Shown here one piece after another: positions 17,390-25,682 of a stretch of DNA of 64,000 nt. This DNA is from G965213525 sp965213525 (GTDB lineage: Bacteria > Actinomycetota > Acidimicrobiia > Acidimicrobiales > Poriferisodalaceae): positions 2,294,001 to 2,358,000 of the forward strand of contig OZ243889.1 in the NCBI GenBank assembly GCA_965213525.1, in the 5' to 3' direction. The first letter of the stretch is position 1. Each line of letters opens with the position of its first letter. The position numbers and the translations under genes are program-made. Under the pieces are notes generated by a model. The model made no database searches. It worked only from the letters and a program-made list of their open reading frames with translations, and was not told the origin of the DNA.

Positions 17390-18556
17390 ATGCGATTCAC
17401 CAAGCCCACCAGCTACCTGATGGCCGCCGGTCTGGCCGCCGGGGCCGCCGGGGCCGGTGCCGGTCCCGCCGGCGCCGCGGACGACGACCTGGCCGATCTC
17501 TACGAGGTCACCATCGACGTCACCAACCTGGCCCCGGCCGATGGCACGTTCTCGACGCCGTACTGGGTCGGGATCCACGACGGGTCCTTCGACCTCTACG
17601 ACCTCGGCGCCCCCGCTCCGGTGCCGCTCGAGCGGATCGCCGAGGACGGCACCATCGACCCGCTCTCTACGGCCTTCGTCACGAGCGGCGCCGGCGTGGA
17701 CGGGGTGGTCGCTGGACCCGACGGCCCGATCGGCCCGGGCGGGTCCGGCACCGTGACCTTGGTCGTCGACGTCGACGAGGGCACGCCGCTGTACCTCAGC
17801 TACGCATCGATGGTGCTGCCCTCCAACGACACCTTCGTCGCCAACGGCGACCCGACGACCCACCTGCTCTTCGACGCCGACGGTGACTTCGTCGGAGAGG
17901 ACTTCGTGGTGAGCGGGGCCGAGGCCCTCGACGCCGGCACCGAGGTGAACGACGAGGCGACGCAGACCACGGCGTTCTTCGGCCAGGCCGCGCCCGACAC
18001 CGGCACCCCCGAGGGCGGCGTGGTCACCCCGGCGACGGGCTTCATCCCCGGCGGCCCCATCCTCAGCGACCCGACGTTCGCCGCTGCTGACTACACCGCC
18101 GACGGCTACGACATCGCCTCGATCGAGGTCGGCGCCACGAAGGCCAACCCGAAGGTGGCGGCGTTCCTGCGCACCGACCTCGTCGACCCGATGCCGACCT
18201 TCCAGGCCATCGGTGGCACCCGCCTGCTGCTGGGCGAGGACGGGACGATCGACGTCGACGTCGCCACCTACGGGGTGCGCAACGTCGTCGACGTCGAGAT
18301 CCGCCTCGGCGCCCCGGGTGAGGTCGGCGAGGTCGTGGCGGTCATCGCCGAGGACCACGTCGACACGCCCCGCCGGATCGAGCGCTTCTCCGCTGAGATC
18401 ACCGACGCCGATCTCGTCGGGCCCCTGGCCGGCACGACCACGCTGGATCTGTACCAGGCCATCTCCGACGGGAAGGCGTTCGTGAACGTCACCTCCGGTG
18501 CCTTCACCGGTGGCGTCCTGCGGGCCGATCTGGACCTGCGCAGCCTGAGGGGCTGA
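17390..18556 (+). CDS. Secreted spondin_N and CHRD domain protein
   Basis: The 388-residue protein has a signal peptide (residues 1-29, cut after GPAGA) and then a spondin_N-like domain (YEVTIDVTNLAPADGTFSTPYWVGIHDGSFDLYDLG, with LERIAEDGTIDPLSTAF). The C-terminal 140 residues resemble a CHRD domain, ending VNVTSGAFTGGVLRADLDL. Both folds are extracellular adhesion or matrix modules. It is very acidic and has no membrane anchor. The ATG follows GGGGGAA. It ends 7 bases from the convergent peptidase. The 179 bases before it contain no clear promoter. Confidence 0.78.
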   Translation: MRFTKPTSYLMAAGLAAGAAGAGAGPAGAADDDLADLYEVTIDVTNLAPADGTFSTPYWVGIHDGSFDLYDLGAPAPVPLERIAEDGTIDPLSTAFVTSGAGVDGVVAGPDGPIGPGGSGTVTLVVDVDEGTPLYLSYASMVLPSNDTFVANGDPTTHLLFDADGDFVGEDFVVSGAEALDAGTEVNDEATQTTAFFGQAAPDTGTPEGGVVTPATGFIPGGPILSDPTFAAADYTADGYDIASIEVGATKANPKVAAFLRTDLVDPMPTFQAIGGTRLLLGEDGTIDVDVATYGVRNVVDVEIRLGAPGEVGEVVAVIAEDHVDTPRRIERFSAEITDADLVGPLAGTTTLDLYQAISDGKAFVNVTSGAFTGGVLRADLDLRSLRG

Positions 18557-18563
18557 CCTCGAC

Positions 18564-19433
18564 TCACGACACCAGGGCGTCGCGGATGGCGGCCTCGGTC
18601 ACCAACACGGCGTGGAGCCTCAGCACCTCGACCGGCACGGTCGGCGCGGTCCCGGTGGCACACACCACGACGGCGTCGCCGTCGCCGCCGCTGTGCACCG
18701 GCAGCAGCGCCCGAGCGAAGCCGTCGTGAGCCGACCGGGCCAGGGCATGGCAGCCGAGCGGGTCGAGGGGGGCGTCGGTGAGCACCACGCCGATCGTGGT
18801 GTTGGTCCGACCGGACGGCTCCGCCGGGGGCGAGGCGAACACGGCGCCGGCGTCGAGCTCGGCCTGTGCCCGCTCGGTGAGGTCACCGAGGGCGTTGACC
18901 GCCACGACGGCGACGATGCGGGCCTCGCCCGCCCGTCGCTCGGCCACCCCCAGGCCGCCGGGCCGGCGGTGCTCGGCTCCCCGCCACTTGGCCACGGTCG
19001 CCCCGCAGCCGGCGCCCACCCGGCCCCCGGCGACGGTCGCCGCTGCCGCCTCGCAAGCGGCAGCGCCCTCGGCCGGTCCCGGTCGCACCGACGGGTCACC
19101 GACGCCGAGGTCGTACAACCCGAGGGCCGGGACGATCGGCACCGGACCGGCGTCGGTGCGGTAGCCCCGGCCGTGCTCGGCGAGCCAGGCCATCACCCCC
19201 TCTGCGCTGGCCAACCCGAACGCCGACCCGCCGGTGAGCACCACGGCGTCGACGGTCGACACCGAGCGGCCGGGGTCCAACAGGTCGGTCTCGCGCGTCG
19301 CCGGGGCCCCGCCCCGCACCTCCCCCGAGGCCGTCGCCCCCTCGGGCAGCAGCACCGCAGTGCACCCGGTGCGAGCCCGCTCGTCGTGCCAGTGGCCCAC
19401 CCGCACGCCGGCGGGCAGCTCGATCAGCGACAC
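18564..19433 (-). CDS. P1 (S58/DmpA) family peptidase
   Basis: The 289-residue protein is of the DmpA/L-aminopeptidase-esterase family, Ntn-type hydrolases that cut themselves to expose the nucleophile. Motifs: VRVGHWHDERARTGCTAVL, VVLTGGSAFGLASAEGVMAWL, GAGCGATVAKWRG and RTNTTIGVVLTDAPL, where the self-cut Thr (not Ser) lies near residue 211, as in actinobacterial members. It releases N-terminal residues from peptides or amides; the substrate is unknown. GTG at 19433 overlaps the nnr stop by 10 bases, so it is coupled to nnr. Confidence 0.88.
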   Translation of the reverse strand: MSLIELPAGVRVGHWHDERARTGCTAVLLPEGATASGEVRGGAPATRETDLLDPGRSVSTVDAVVLTGGSAFGLASAEGVMAWLAEHGRGYRTDAGPVPIVPALGLYDLGVGDPSVRPGPAEGAAACEAAAATVAGGRVGAGCGATVAKWRGAEHRRPGGLGVAERRAGEARIVAVVAVNALGDLTERAQAELDAGAVFASPPAEPSGRTNTTIGVVLTDAPLDPLGCHALARSAHDGFARALLPVHSGGDGDAVVVCATGTAPTVPVEVLRLHAVLVTEAAIRDALVS

Positions 19434-20773
19434 GACGACAGCGCCTCACCGATGCGGGCGGCGACGTCACCGGCGACCACGCCCTCGCTCGCCAGCAGCC
19501 GGGCGGCCCGACCGTGGACGAACGCCCCCGCTGCCGCTGCGAGGAACGGCTCCACCCCTCGGGCGAGCAGGGCCGAGATGACCCCGGTCAGCACGTCGCC
19601 GGTGCCGGCGGTGGCGAGGCGGGCGTCGCCCTCGCCGACCGCCAGCACGTGGCCGTCGGGCCGGGCCACCAGCGTGGCCGGCCCCTTCAACAACACGATC
19701 GAGTCGAGCTCGGCCGCGGCCCGGCGGACCGCGGCGAAGCGGTCGGCGCCGGCGGGCGCGCCGGCCAGGCGGGCGAACTCCCCCTCGTGGGGGGTGAGGA
19801 TCGTCGGCGCCCGTCGCGCGCTCAGCACGGAGCGCTCCACCACAGCCAGGGCGTCGGCGTCGATCACCGCAGCCAGGCCGGACCCTCTGACATCGGACCC
19901 GGCCAGCAGGACGGCGAGCTGCTCGCCCGCCGAGGGGAGTCGGCCGAGGCCAGGGCCCACCGCCAGGGCGCCGAAGCGGTCGAGGCCGTCGAGCACCTCG
20001 TGCGCCCAGGAACCGGCGTCGGCCCGGCGCTCGACCACCTCGACGGGCCAGTCGCCGGCGGTGCCCGGCGCGGTGGCGTGCACGATGCCGGCCCCTGCCC
20101 GCATGGCTCCGGCGGCCACGAGGTGCCCCGCCCCGGACATGCCCGGTGATCCGGCCACGATGCGCACCCCGGCCTGCCACTTGTGGGTGGCGCGCGCTCG
20201 GGGCGGAACCCAGGCGTCGACGTCGCTCGCCTGCACCAGCCCGGCGGATGGGTCGCCGACGTCGAGGCCGATGTCGGCAACCTCGACGCGCCCGGCCGAC
20301 TCGGGCCCCGCCCCGAGCAGCAGGCCAGGCTTGAGCGCGGCGAAGGTGACGGTCACCTCGGCCCGCCACGGGCTGCCGAGACGCTCACCGGTCAGCCCGT
20401 CGACCCCGGAGGGGATGTCCACGGCGAGCACGGGGGCGTCGACGGGTGGGGGGTCCCACGGACGGGACAGCCCGGTGCCAAAGGCGGCGTCGATGCACAG
20501 ATCACACGGGCCAATGCTCCCTGTGGCCGCACCCACCTCGACCACCTCGACCCGCGCGCCCCTCCGGCGCAGGCGCGCCGCCGCGTCACGGCCGTCGGCG
20601 CCGTTGTTGCCCGGCCCGGCCACGACCACGACCCGGGCCCCGTAGGCCCCACCCAACATCTCGAGCGCCGTCCGAGCCACCGCGGCGCCGGCTCGGTGCA
20701 CGTAGACCCCGAGGGGCTCGGGCGCAGCTGCGTCGATCGCAGCCATCTCAGCCGGGGTGACGATCGCCAGCAC
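19424..20773 (-). CDS. nnr: Bifunctional NAD(P)H-hydrate repair enzyme Nnr
   Basis: The 449-residue protein fuses an N-terminal epimerase (AVVVVAGPGNNGADGRDAAARL, CIDAAFGTGLSRP, AVDIPSGVDGLTGE) with a C-terminal ADP-dependent dehydratase (GSPGMSGAGHLVAAGAMRAGAG, AVGPGLGR, VIDADALAV, LTPHEGEFARL, LKGPATLVA, LATAGTGDVLTGVISALLA). Together they repair hydrated NADH and NADPH. GTG at 20773 lies 2 bases after the acpS stop. acpS-nnr pairing is common in bacteria. Confidence 0.95.
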   Translation of the reverse strand: MLAIVTPAEMAAIDAAAPEPLGVYVHRAGAAVARTALEMLGGAYGARVVVVAGPGNNGADGRDAAARLRRRGARVEVVEVGAATGSIGPCDLCIDAAFGTGLSRPWDPPPVDAPVLAVDIPSGVDGLTGERLGSPWRAEVTVTFAALKPGLLLGAGPESAGRVEVADIGLDVGDPSAGLVQASDVDAWVPPRARATHKWQAGVRIVAGSPGMSGAGHLVAAGAMRAGAGIVHATAPGTAGDWPVEVVERRADAGSWAHEVLDGLDRFGALAVGPGLGRLPSAGEQLAVLLAGSDVRGSGLAAVIDADALAVVERSVLSARRAPTILTPHEGEFARLAGAPAGADRFAAVRRAAAELDSIVLLKGPATLVARPDGHVLAVGEGDARLATAGTGDVLTGVISALLARGVEPFLAAAAGAFVHGRAARLLASEGVVAGDVAARIGEALSSCR

Positions 20774-20775
20774 GC

Positions 20776-21150
20776 TCAGGTCTCGGCGACGGCGACGGCC
20801 TGGGCGCTGCGCTCGGTGTGGGTGAGCGAGAGGTGCAGCTGCCGCACGCCCCGGGACGCCTGGAGCTCGACCAGAAGACCAGAGGCCCGCAACACCGGGG
20901 CCCCTGACGGCGCCCGCAGCACCTCGCAGTCGTGGAACCCGAAGGCGCCCAAGCCGACGCCCAGACTCTTCATCACGGCCTCCTTGGCGGCGAAGCGGGC
21001 CGCCAGGGACGGCACCTCGTCGGTCCGTGAGGCCACGACGGCGAGCTCGTCGGGGGAGAACAGCCGGGTGCGCATCGACGCCCGGCGGCCGAGGGTGGCC
21101 CGGAAGCGTTCGATCTCGACGACGTCGATGCCGACGCCCACGACACCCAC
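20776..21150 (-). CDS. acpS: Holo-acyl-carrier-protein synthase AcpS
   Basis: The 124-residue enzyme moves 4-phosphopantetheine from CoA to acyl carrier proteins. It begins VVGVGIDVVEIERF, with the Mg2+-binding Asp in GIDVV, and has RFAAKEAVMKSLGVGLG (Glu ligand in FAAKEA) and HLSLTHTERSAQAVAV. GTG at 21150 is 9 bases after the aldo/keto reductase stop, so the two are probably cotranscribed. Confidence 0.95.
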   Translation of the reverse strand: MGVVGVGIDVVEIERFRATLGRRASMRTRLFSPDELAVVASRTDEVPSLAARFAAKEAVMKSLGVGLGAFGFHDCEVLRAPSGAPVLRASGLLVELQASRGVRQLHLSLTHTERSAQAVAVAET

Positions 21151-21159
21151 GGCGCCCGC

Positions 21160-22149
21160 CTAGCGGGAGCCGGACGGTCTGATGGCGTCGTCGATGCGGG
21201 CGAGGACGTCGTCGTCGAGGGCGTCGAGCACGTCGAGGGCGTCGAAGTTCTCCACCACCTGGGAGGCCCGGCTCGCCCCGGTGATGACCGTCGAGACCCT
21301 CGGGTTGCGGGCGCACCAGGCGATGGCGAGCTGGGCGGTCGTGCAGCCGAGGTCCCCGGCGACCTCGCCCAGACGCTTCACCCCGGCAAGGGCGTCGGAG
21401 TCGCTCAGGCGGCCCTGTAGCCACTCGTAGCCCTCGAGGGCGCCGCGGGACCCCTCGGGGATGCCGTCGTTGTACTTCCCGGTCAACAGGCCCGACGCCA
21501 GGGGCGACCAGGTCGTCGTGCCGAGCCCGATGTCGTCGTAGAGGCGGGCGTACTCCTTCTCGACGCGCCGACGCTCGAACAGGTTGTACTGAGGCTGCTC
21601 CATCACCGGCTTGTGCAGGTGGTGGCGCTCGGCGACGTCCCAGGCGGCACGGATCTCATCGGCGGACCACTCCGAGGTGCCCCAGTAGAGGACCTTGCCC
21701 GCCGAGACCATGTCCGACATCGCCCAGACCGTCTCCTCGATCGGGGTGTCGGGGTCGGGTCGGTGACAGAACGCCAGATCGACGAAGTCCAGCTGGAGGC
21801 GCTCGAGCGAGCCCTCGATGGCGTGGGCCAGGTACTTGCGGTTCAAGGTGTTGCGGGTGTTGACGCCCTCGGTCAGGCCCCAGAAGAACTTGGTCGAGAC
21901 CACGTAGGACTCACGGGCCCACCCCAACGTGGCCAGGGTGCGACCCATGATCGCCTCGGACTCGCCCCCGGCGTAGGCCTCAGCGTTGTCGAAGAAGTTG
22001 CACCCCCGCTCCCAGGCCGCCTGCATGCACTCGAGGGAGGTGTCGTCGGCATCGCTCAGCTGGGGCCCGAAGGTCACCCACGACCCGAACGACAGCACGC
22101 TCACCTTCAACCCGGCGCGCCCGAGCCTGCGGTACTCCATGTCAGCCAT
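21160..22149 (-). CDS. Aldo/keto reductase, potassium-channel beta-subunit-like
   Basis: The 329-residue TIM-barrel NADPH oxidoreductase has catalytic Asp-Tyr in FFDNAEAYAGGESE, Lys in YVVSTKFFWG and His in VDLAFCHRPDPDTPIEET. The start MEYRRLGRAGLKVSVLSFGSW and tail VITGASRASQVVENFDAL match the AKR6 (Kv-beta/YghZ) branch. The aldehyde or ketone substrate is unknown. ATG at 22149 is supported by TACGAT 6 bases upstream; ATG at 22140 is the alternative. Confidence 0.88.
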   Translation of the reverse strand: MADMEYRRLGRAGLKVSVLSFGSWVTFGPQLSDADDTSLECMQAAWERGCNFFDNAEAYAGGESEAIMGRTLATLGWARESYVVSTKFFWGLTEGVNTRNTLNRKYLAHAIEGSLERLQLDFVDLAFCHRPDPDTPIEETVWAMSDMVSAGKVLYWGTSEWSADEIRAAWDVAERHHLHKPVMEQPQYNLFERRRVEKEYARLYDDIGLGTTTWSPLASGLLTGKYNDGIPEGSRGALEGYEWLQGRLSDSDALAGVKRLGEVAGDLGCTTAQLAIAWCARNPRVSTVITGASRASQVVENFDALDVLDALDDDVLARIDDAIRPSGSR

Positions 22150-22155
22150 CCCCCG

Positions 22156-22161
22156 ATCGTA
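22156..22161 (-). promoter_or_regulatory. -10 box for leaderless aldo/keto reductase-acpS operon
   Basis: TACGAT on the minus strand ends 6 bases before the ATG at 22149; the bases between are GGGG-rich but too close for a Shine-Dalgarno. Confidence 0.42.
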
Positions 22162-22183
22162 GGGGTCAGCGACGGCTGGGGGG

Positions 22184-25100
22184 TCAGCCGCGTCGCGCCG
22201 CGGTGGTCCAGTGGGCGGCCAGCTCGGCCACCGGGAGGGTGAGGAGGTCGACGATCGGCACCCGGGCCAAGACGTCGTCTCTGAAGGTCGGCTCGGTCTC
22301 GGTGACGATGTCGCGCAGCGCCCCGTACCGGTCCTTGAACGCCTCGAGCACCCGCCGGGCCTCGGCTGCGGGCAGGTGTTCGTGGTAGCTGACGTGCAAC
22401 AGCGTCAGCCCCGTGGTCTGCGCGCCCTTGACCTCGGGCACGTGGATCACCGTGCGCCCGTCGCTGCGGCCGACGGCGGTCCAGATCGTGCGCTCCTCGG
22501 CGGCGCGCCGCTTGGTGCCCCTCAACGTGGGGTCACCGGCGGTGCGCGACGGGATCTCCCGGGCGAGGCCACCCCGGTCGATGACCCCGACCAGCGCTGC
22601 GTCTGACCGGGGGTCGCCCTCGACCCGGTAGCGCGTCCAGCCCCGCACGTCGGCGACGGCCGGGGACAGCCCGACCAGGGTGCGCAGGGTCTGGTACGAG
22701 AGCCGGTCCCGAGGCGCGCCGGCGTCGAGCACGGCGGCCACCAGCGGCGAGCGCAACAGGTCGTCGTCGCTGCGTGAGATGCCGACGGTGACGGTCTTGG
22801 CCTGGTGCTTGATGGCGTCGATCGGGCGGGTCAACTGGTCGATGGCCACCGACAGCGCAGCCGAGAGGTCCTCGATGATCGCATCGGGTGTCCCCAGGCG
22901 ACCGAGCTCGATCTCATAGGAGTCCAGGGGGGCGGTGCCCGTCGCGTAGCGCAGCACCGAGACCAGGCGCACCGCCACGGATGCGTCCAGGGTGCCGTCG
23001 TAGTCGTGGGAGCGGATGAGGTCGCCGACCGCGGTGGCGTGGCGGGCGATGGCCGGGCCGAGCGCCGAGGTCAGCTCCTCGCCGGCCAGTCCCCCCGCGA
23101 GGGCGTCGTCGATCGCCGATCGCAGCTCGCGCATCGGGCGGGCCGAGGCGTCGATGGCCCGTGCCGCCTCGTAGCCGAACAGGTGGCCCACCATGGCGGC
23201 GAGGACGAAGTCGAGCTCGGAGTGCACCGTCGGCACCTCGATGAGCTCGGTCGCCGACGCGAAGCGGTCCTCGCCTTCGGTGGCCACCACGATCGGCACG
23301 GCCTGGTGGGCCCGGAAGATCGCCACCTCCTTGGCCACGTCGTCGGCGTTGGACCCGTACAGCCCCGCCGCGCACACCAGGATCAGCGGCTCAGAGGACA
23401 GATCGATGTGCTTCTTGTCCTCGGTGGCGTCGCTCGGGATCGCCCTGTAGCAGAGCTCGGACAGCTTGATCCGCACCTCGTCGGCGGCGATGCGGTTGGC
23501 GCCGTTGCCGACCAGCGCCCAGTGCCGGCGGGAGGGAGCGTGACGCACGGCGGCGACGCGCACGACCTCGCGCCGGGCCAGCACCTCGGTCATCGCCTCG
23601 GGCAGCTCGCCGAGGGCACGCAGCAGTTCGCCGTGACCGGCGGCGTCGGCGCCGGCCGCCTCGGCGAGGGCGAGCGCCAGCAACGTGCCGGCTGCCACCT
23701 GGGCGTAGAACGCCTTGGTGGAAGCGACGCTCATCTCGATGTCACGGCCGTCAGAGGTGTAGAGCACGCCGTCGGCCCGGTCGACGAGATCGCTGCCACG
23801 CCGGTTGACCACGGCGATGACCGCTGCCCCCCGGCCCCGGGCCAGGTCGACGGTGCGGTTGGTGTCGGTGGTCGTGCCCGACTGGCTGATGGCCACGACG
23901 AGCGTGTCGGACATGTCAGCGCTCAGCTCGAACCCCGACAGCTCGGTGGCCGGCATCGCCCGGGCGTCCAGGGCGATCCCGGGGGCACAGACGTCGAGCA
24001 TGCGCACGAGGCTGCGACCGGCGACCGCCGCGGTCCCCTGACCGATGACCCGGATGCGGCGGATGCGGCCGTCGGCCAGGCGAGCCCGTACGTCGGGGGG
24101 CACGACGCCGTCGTCGAGCACGACCCGAGGTGCCCCGTGGTCACTGGTGATGCGCCCCCGCAACGTCGCCCGCAGCGACCCCGGCGCCTCCCGCAGCTCC
24201 TTCAACAAGAAGTGGGGGGCGTCGCCCCGGTCGATGTCACGGGTGGTGATCTCCGGGGTCACCAGCTCGGCGTCACCGACCGGCAGGGGGGTGCCGTCGT
24301 AGGCGAGGCGGCTCAGACCCGAGATGTCGCCGGCGCCGGACCGCTCCAGCACCACCATCTGGCCCCGAGCACCGGGATCGCCGGGATCGTGGGAGCTCTC
24401 GCCGTCCATGCGCAGGTACCGGTCGGCGATCTCGACCACGCCGTAGGGCTCGCTGGCCACGACGAAGGTGTCGGTCGCCAACCCGACGTAGAGGCCCTGG
24501 CCCGAACCCCGCAGGGCCAGGTGCAGCTGGTCAGCGGCGCCGGCCACGTCCACCGCCACGGCCACCGAGCCCTCGAAGCCCGCCACCGTGGCCCGCACCG
24601 CCTCGGTCGCCTCGGCCCCGTCGTCGAGGCGGCGGGCCACCAGCGAGGGGATGACCTTGGCGTCGGTGGTGACCTCGGCCGGGATGGCGAGGCGGTTGGC
24701 GGCCTTGAGGTCGGCGTGGTTGTCGACGTCGCCGTTGAGGGCGCCGACGACGTAGGGGCGGACGTGACCGCCCTCCTCGATCTGGTTGAGCGGGTGGGCG
24801 TTGGCCTCTGAGATGAGACCGACGCTCGCCCACCGGGTGTGGGCGAGCACCGTCACCCGGGCGTCGGGGCCCGAGACCGCCCGACGGAACAGGTCGTCGT
24901 CGACGAGCGCGCTGCGGATCGTGCGGGTGTTGTCCCCCAGCTCGCCGATCTCCGCTGCGGCCTTGTAGACGAACGACAGGGCCGGTCCGGCCGCCTCTGC
25001 TGCCCGATGCCCGAAGCGCAGCCCCCCTCGGCGGCTCCGCAGCGCCCGCGCCGTCTCGAGGTCATCGAGATCAAGCCCGTGGTCGTGGACCATGACGTGC

Positions 25101-25624
25101 AACCCGGCTGAGTCGCGCCCGCGCACCTCGAGTCGGTCGATGGCGGCCAGGGCCACCTGCACCGCCCAGTAGGCGCCGATCGCCGAGCGGGCCGGCCCGG
25201 GGGCCAGGGCGGCGACGCCGCGGGCGGTGCCCAGGCGGTCACGCCCGAGCGCCCACACCGGGTCCTTCACCGCATCCAGGGCGGCGGTGAGGCGCTCGCG
25301 GGCCTCGGTGGGCAGGCCCCGGCCCCGGCCATCGAGGTCGTCGTCCAGCGCACCCAGGCGGCCGCCGAGCGCCCCGGTGACCCGGTCGATCGTCGCCACC
25401 AGGTCGGGGTCACCGAGGAGGCGACGCACACCGGCGGGGCCCCTCAGCGCCCGGTCGCACCGCCCCAGCGCCTCGGACGCCTCGGCCAGGCGGGCCTCGT
25501 CGGTGATCACGTCGGTGACCTGGGCGAGCGCCTGCTCGGCTCGACCCAACAGCGCGACGATCGCCGCTGGTGACGGGGCCTCGGCGTCGCTCGGGCGGTG
25601 GACGACCGCGACGATCCCGCACAC
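22184..25624 (-). CDS. Oversized GlmS-like protein: class II glutaminase plus two SIS domains
   Basis: At 1146 residues this is nearly twice normal GlmS (about 610). GTG at 25624 puts Cys at position 2 (VCGIVAVVHRPS), as the N-terminal nucleophile requires, and TAGCCT lies 8 bases upstream. A helical insert of about 175 residues separates strand 1 from LEVRGRDSAGLHV. Glutaminase residues remain: HTRWASVG, LNGDVDNH, TDAKVIPSLV. SIS1 has SQSGTTTDTNRTVD and VASTKAF. SIS2 begins ALVGNGANRIAADEVRIKLSELCY, but the usual ELKHGP loop is replaced by EDKKHIDLSSEP, and the C-terminal DKPRNLAKSVTVE is absent, replaced by about 200 other residues. Next to glmM it probably makes glucosamine-6-phosphate, but another amidotransferase role is possible. 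Confidence 0.8.
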   Translation of the reverse strand: MCGIVAVVHRPSDAEAPSPAAIVALLGRAEQALAQVTDVITDEARLAEASEALGRCDRALRGPAGVRRLLGDPDLVATIDRVTGALGGRLGALDDDLDGRGRGLPTEARERLTAALDAVKDPVWALGRDRLGTARGVAALAPGPARSAIGAYWAVQVALAAIDRLEVRGRDSAGLHVMVHDHGLDLDDLETARALRSRRGGLRFGHRAAEAAGPALSFVYKAAAEIGELGDNTRTIRSALVDDDLFRRAVSGPDARVTVLAHTRWASVGLISEANAHPLNQIEEGGHVRPYVVGALNGDVDNHADLKAANRLAIPAEVTTDAKVIPSLVARRLDDGAEATEAVRATVAGFEGSVAVAVDVAGAADQLHLALRGSGQGLYVGLATDTFVVASEPYGVVEIADRYLRMDGESSHDPGDPGARGQMVVLERSGAGDISGLSRLAYDGTPLPVGDAELVTPEITTRDIDRGDAPHFLLKELREAPGSLRATLRGRITSDHGAPRVVLDDGVVPPDVRARLADGRIRRIRVIGQGTAAVAGRSLVRMLDVCAPGIALDARAMPATELSGFELSADMSDTLVVAISQSGTTTDTNRTVDLARGRGAAVIAVVNRRGSDLVDRADGVLYTSDGRDIEMSVASTKAFYAQVAAGTLLALALAEAAGADAAGHGELLRALGELPEAMTEVLARREVVRVAAVRHAPSRRHWALVGNGANRIAADEVRIKLSELCYRAIPSDATEDKKHIDLSSEPLILVCAAGLYGSNADDVAKEVAIFRAHQAVPIVVATEGEDRFASATELIEVPTVHSELDFVLAAMVGHLFGYEAARAIDASARPMRELRSAIDDALAGGLAGEELTSALGPAIARHATAVGDLIRSHDYDGTLDASVAVRLVSVLRYATGTAPLDSYEIELGRLGTPDAIIEDLSAALSVAIDQLTRPIDAIKHQAKTVTVGISRSDDDLLRSPLVAAVLDAGAPRDRLSYQTLRTLVGLSPAVADVRGWTRYRVEGDPRSDAALVGVIDRGGLAREIPSRTAGDPTLRGTKRRAAEERTIWTAVGRSDGRTVIHVPEVKGAQTTGLTLLHVSYHEHLPAAEARRVLEAFKDRYGALRDIVTETEPTFRDDVLARVPIVDLLTLPVAELAAHWTTAARRG

Positions 25625-25632
25625 GGCGGACG

Positions 25633-25638
25633 AGGCTA
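25633..25638 (-). promoter_or_regulatory. -10 box for leaderless glmS-like gene
   Basis: TAGCCT on the minus strand ends 8 bases before the GTG at 25624. It lies in the 58-base gap after glmM, so the gene may have its own promoter. Confidence 0.42.
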
Positions 25639-25682
25639 CCGGGGCAGCCATCGCCGGTGGCGGAGCGGTCGGGCGCTCGGCC

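Noticed and set aside
18612..20645. A 677-codon plus-strand frame opposite the P1 peptidase and nnr genes
   Set aside because: It crosses two well-supported genes on the other strand, and its protein is Ser/Arg/Pro-rich without motifs.
22805..24811. A 668-codon plus-strand frame opposite the glmS-like gene
   Set aside because: Shadow of the opposite strand codon bias; no start context and no domain.
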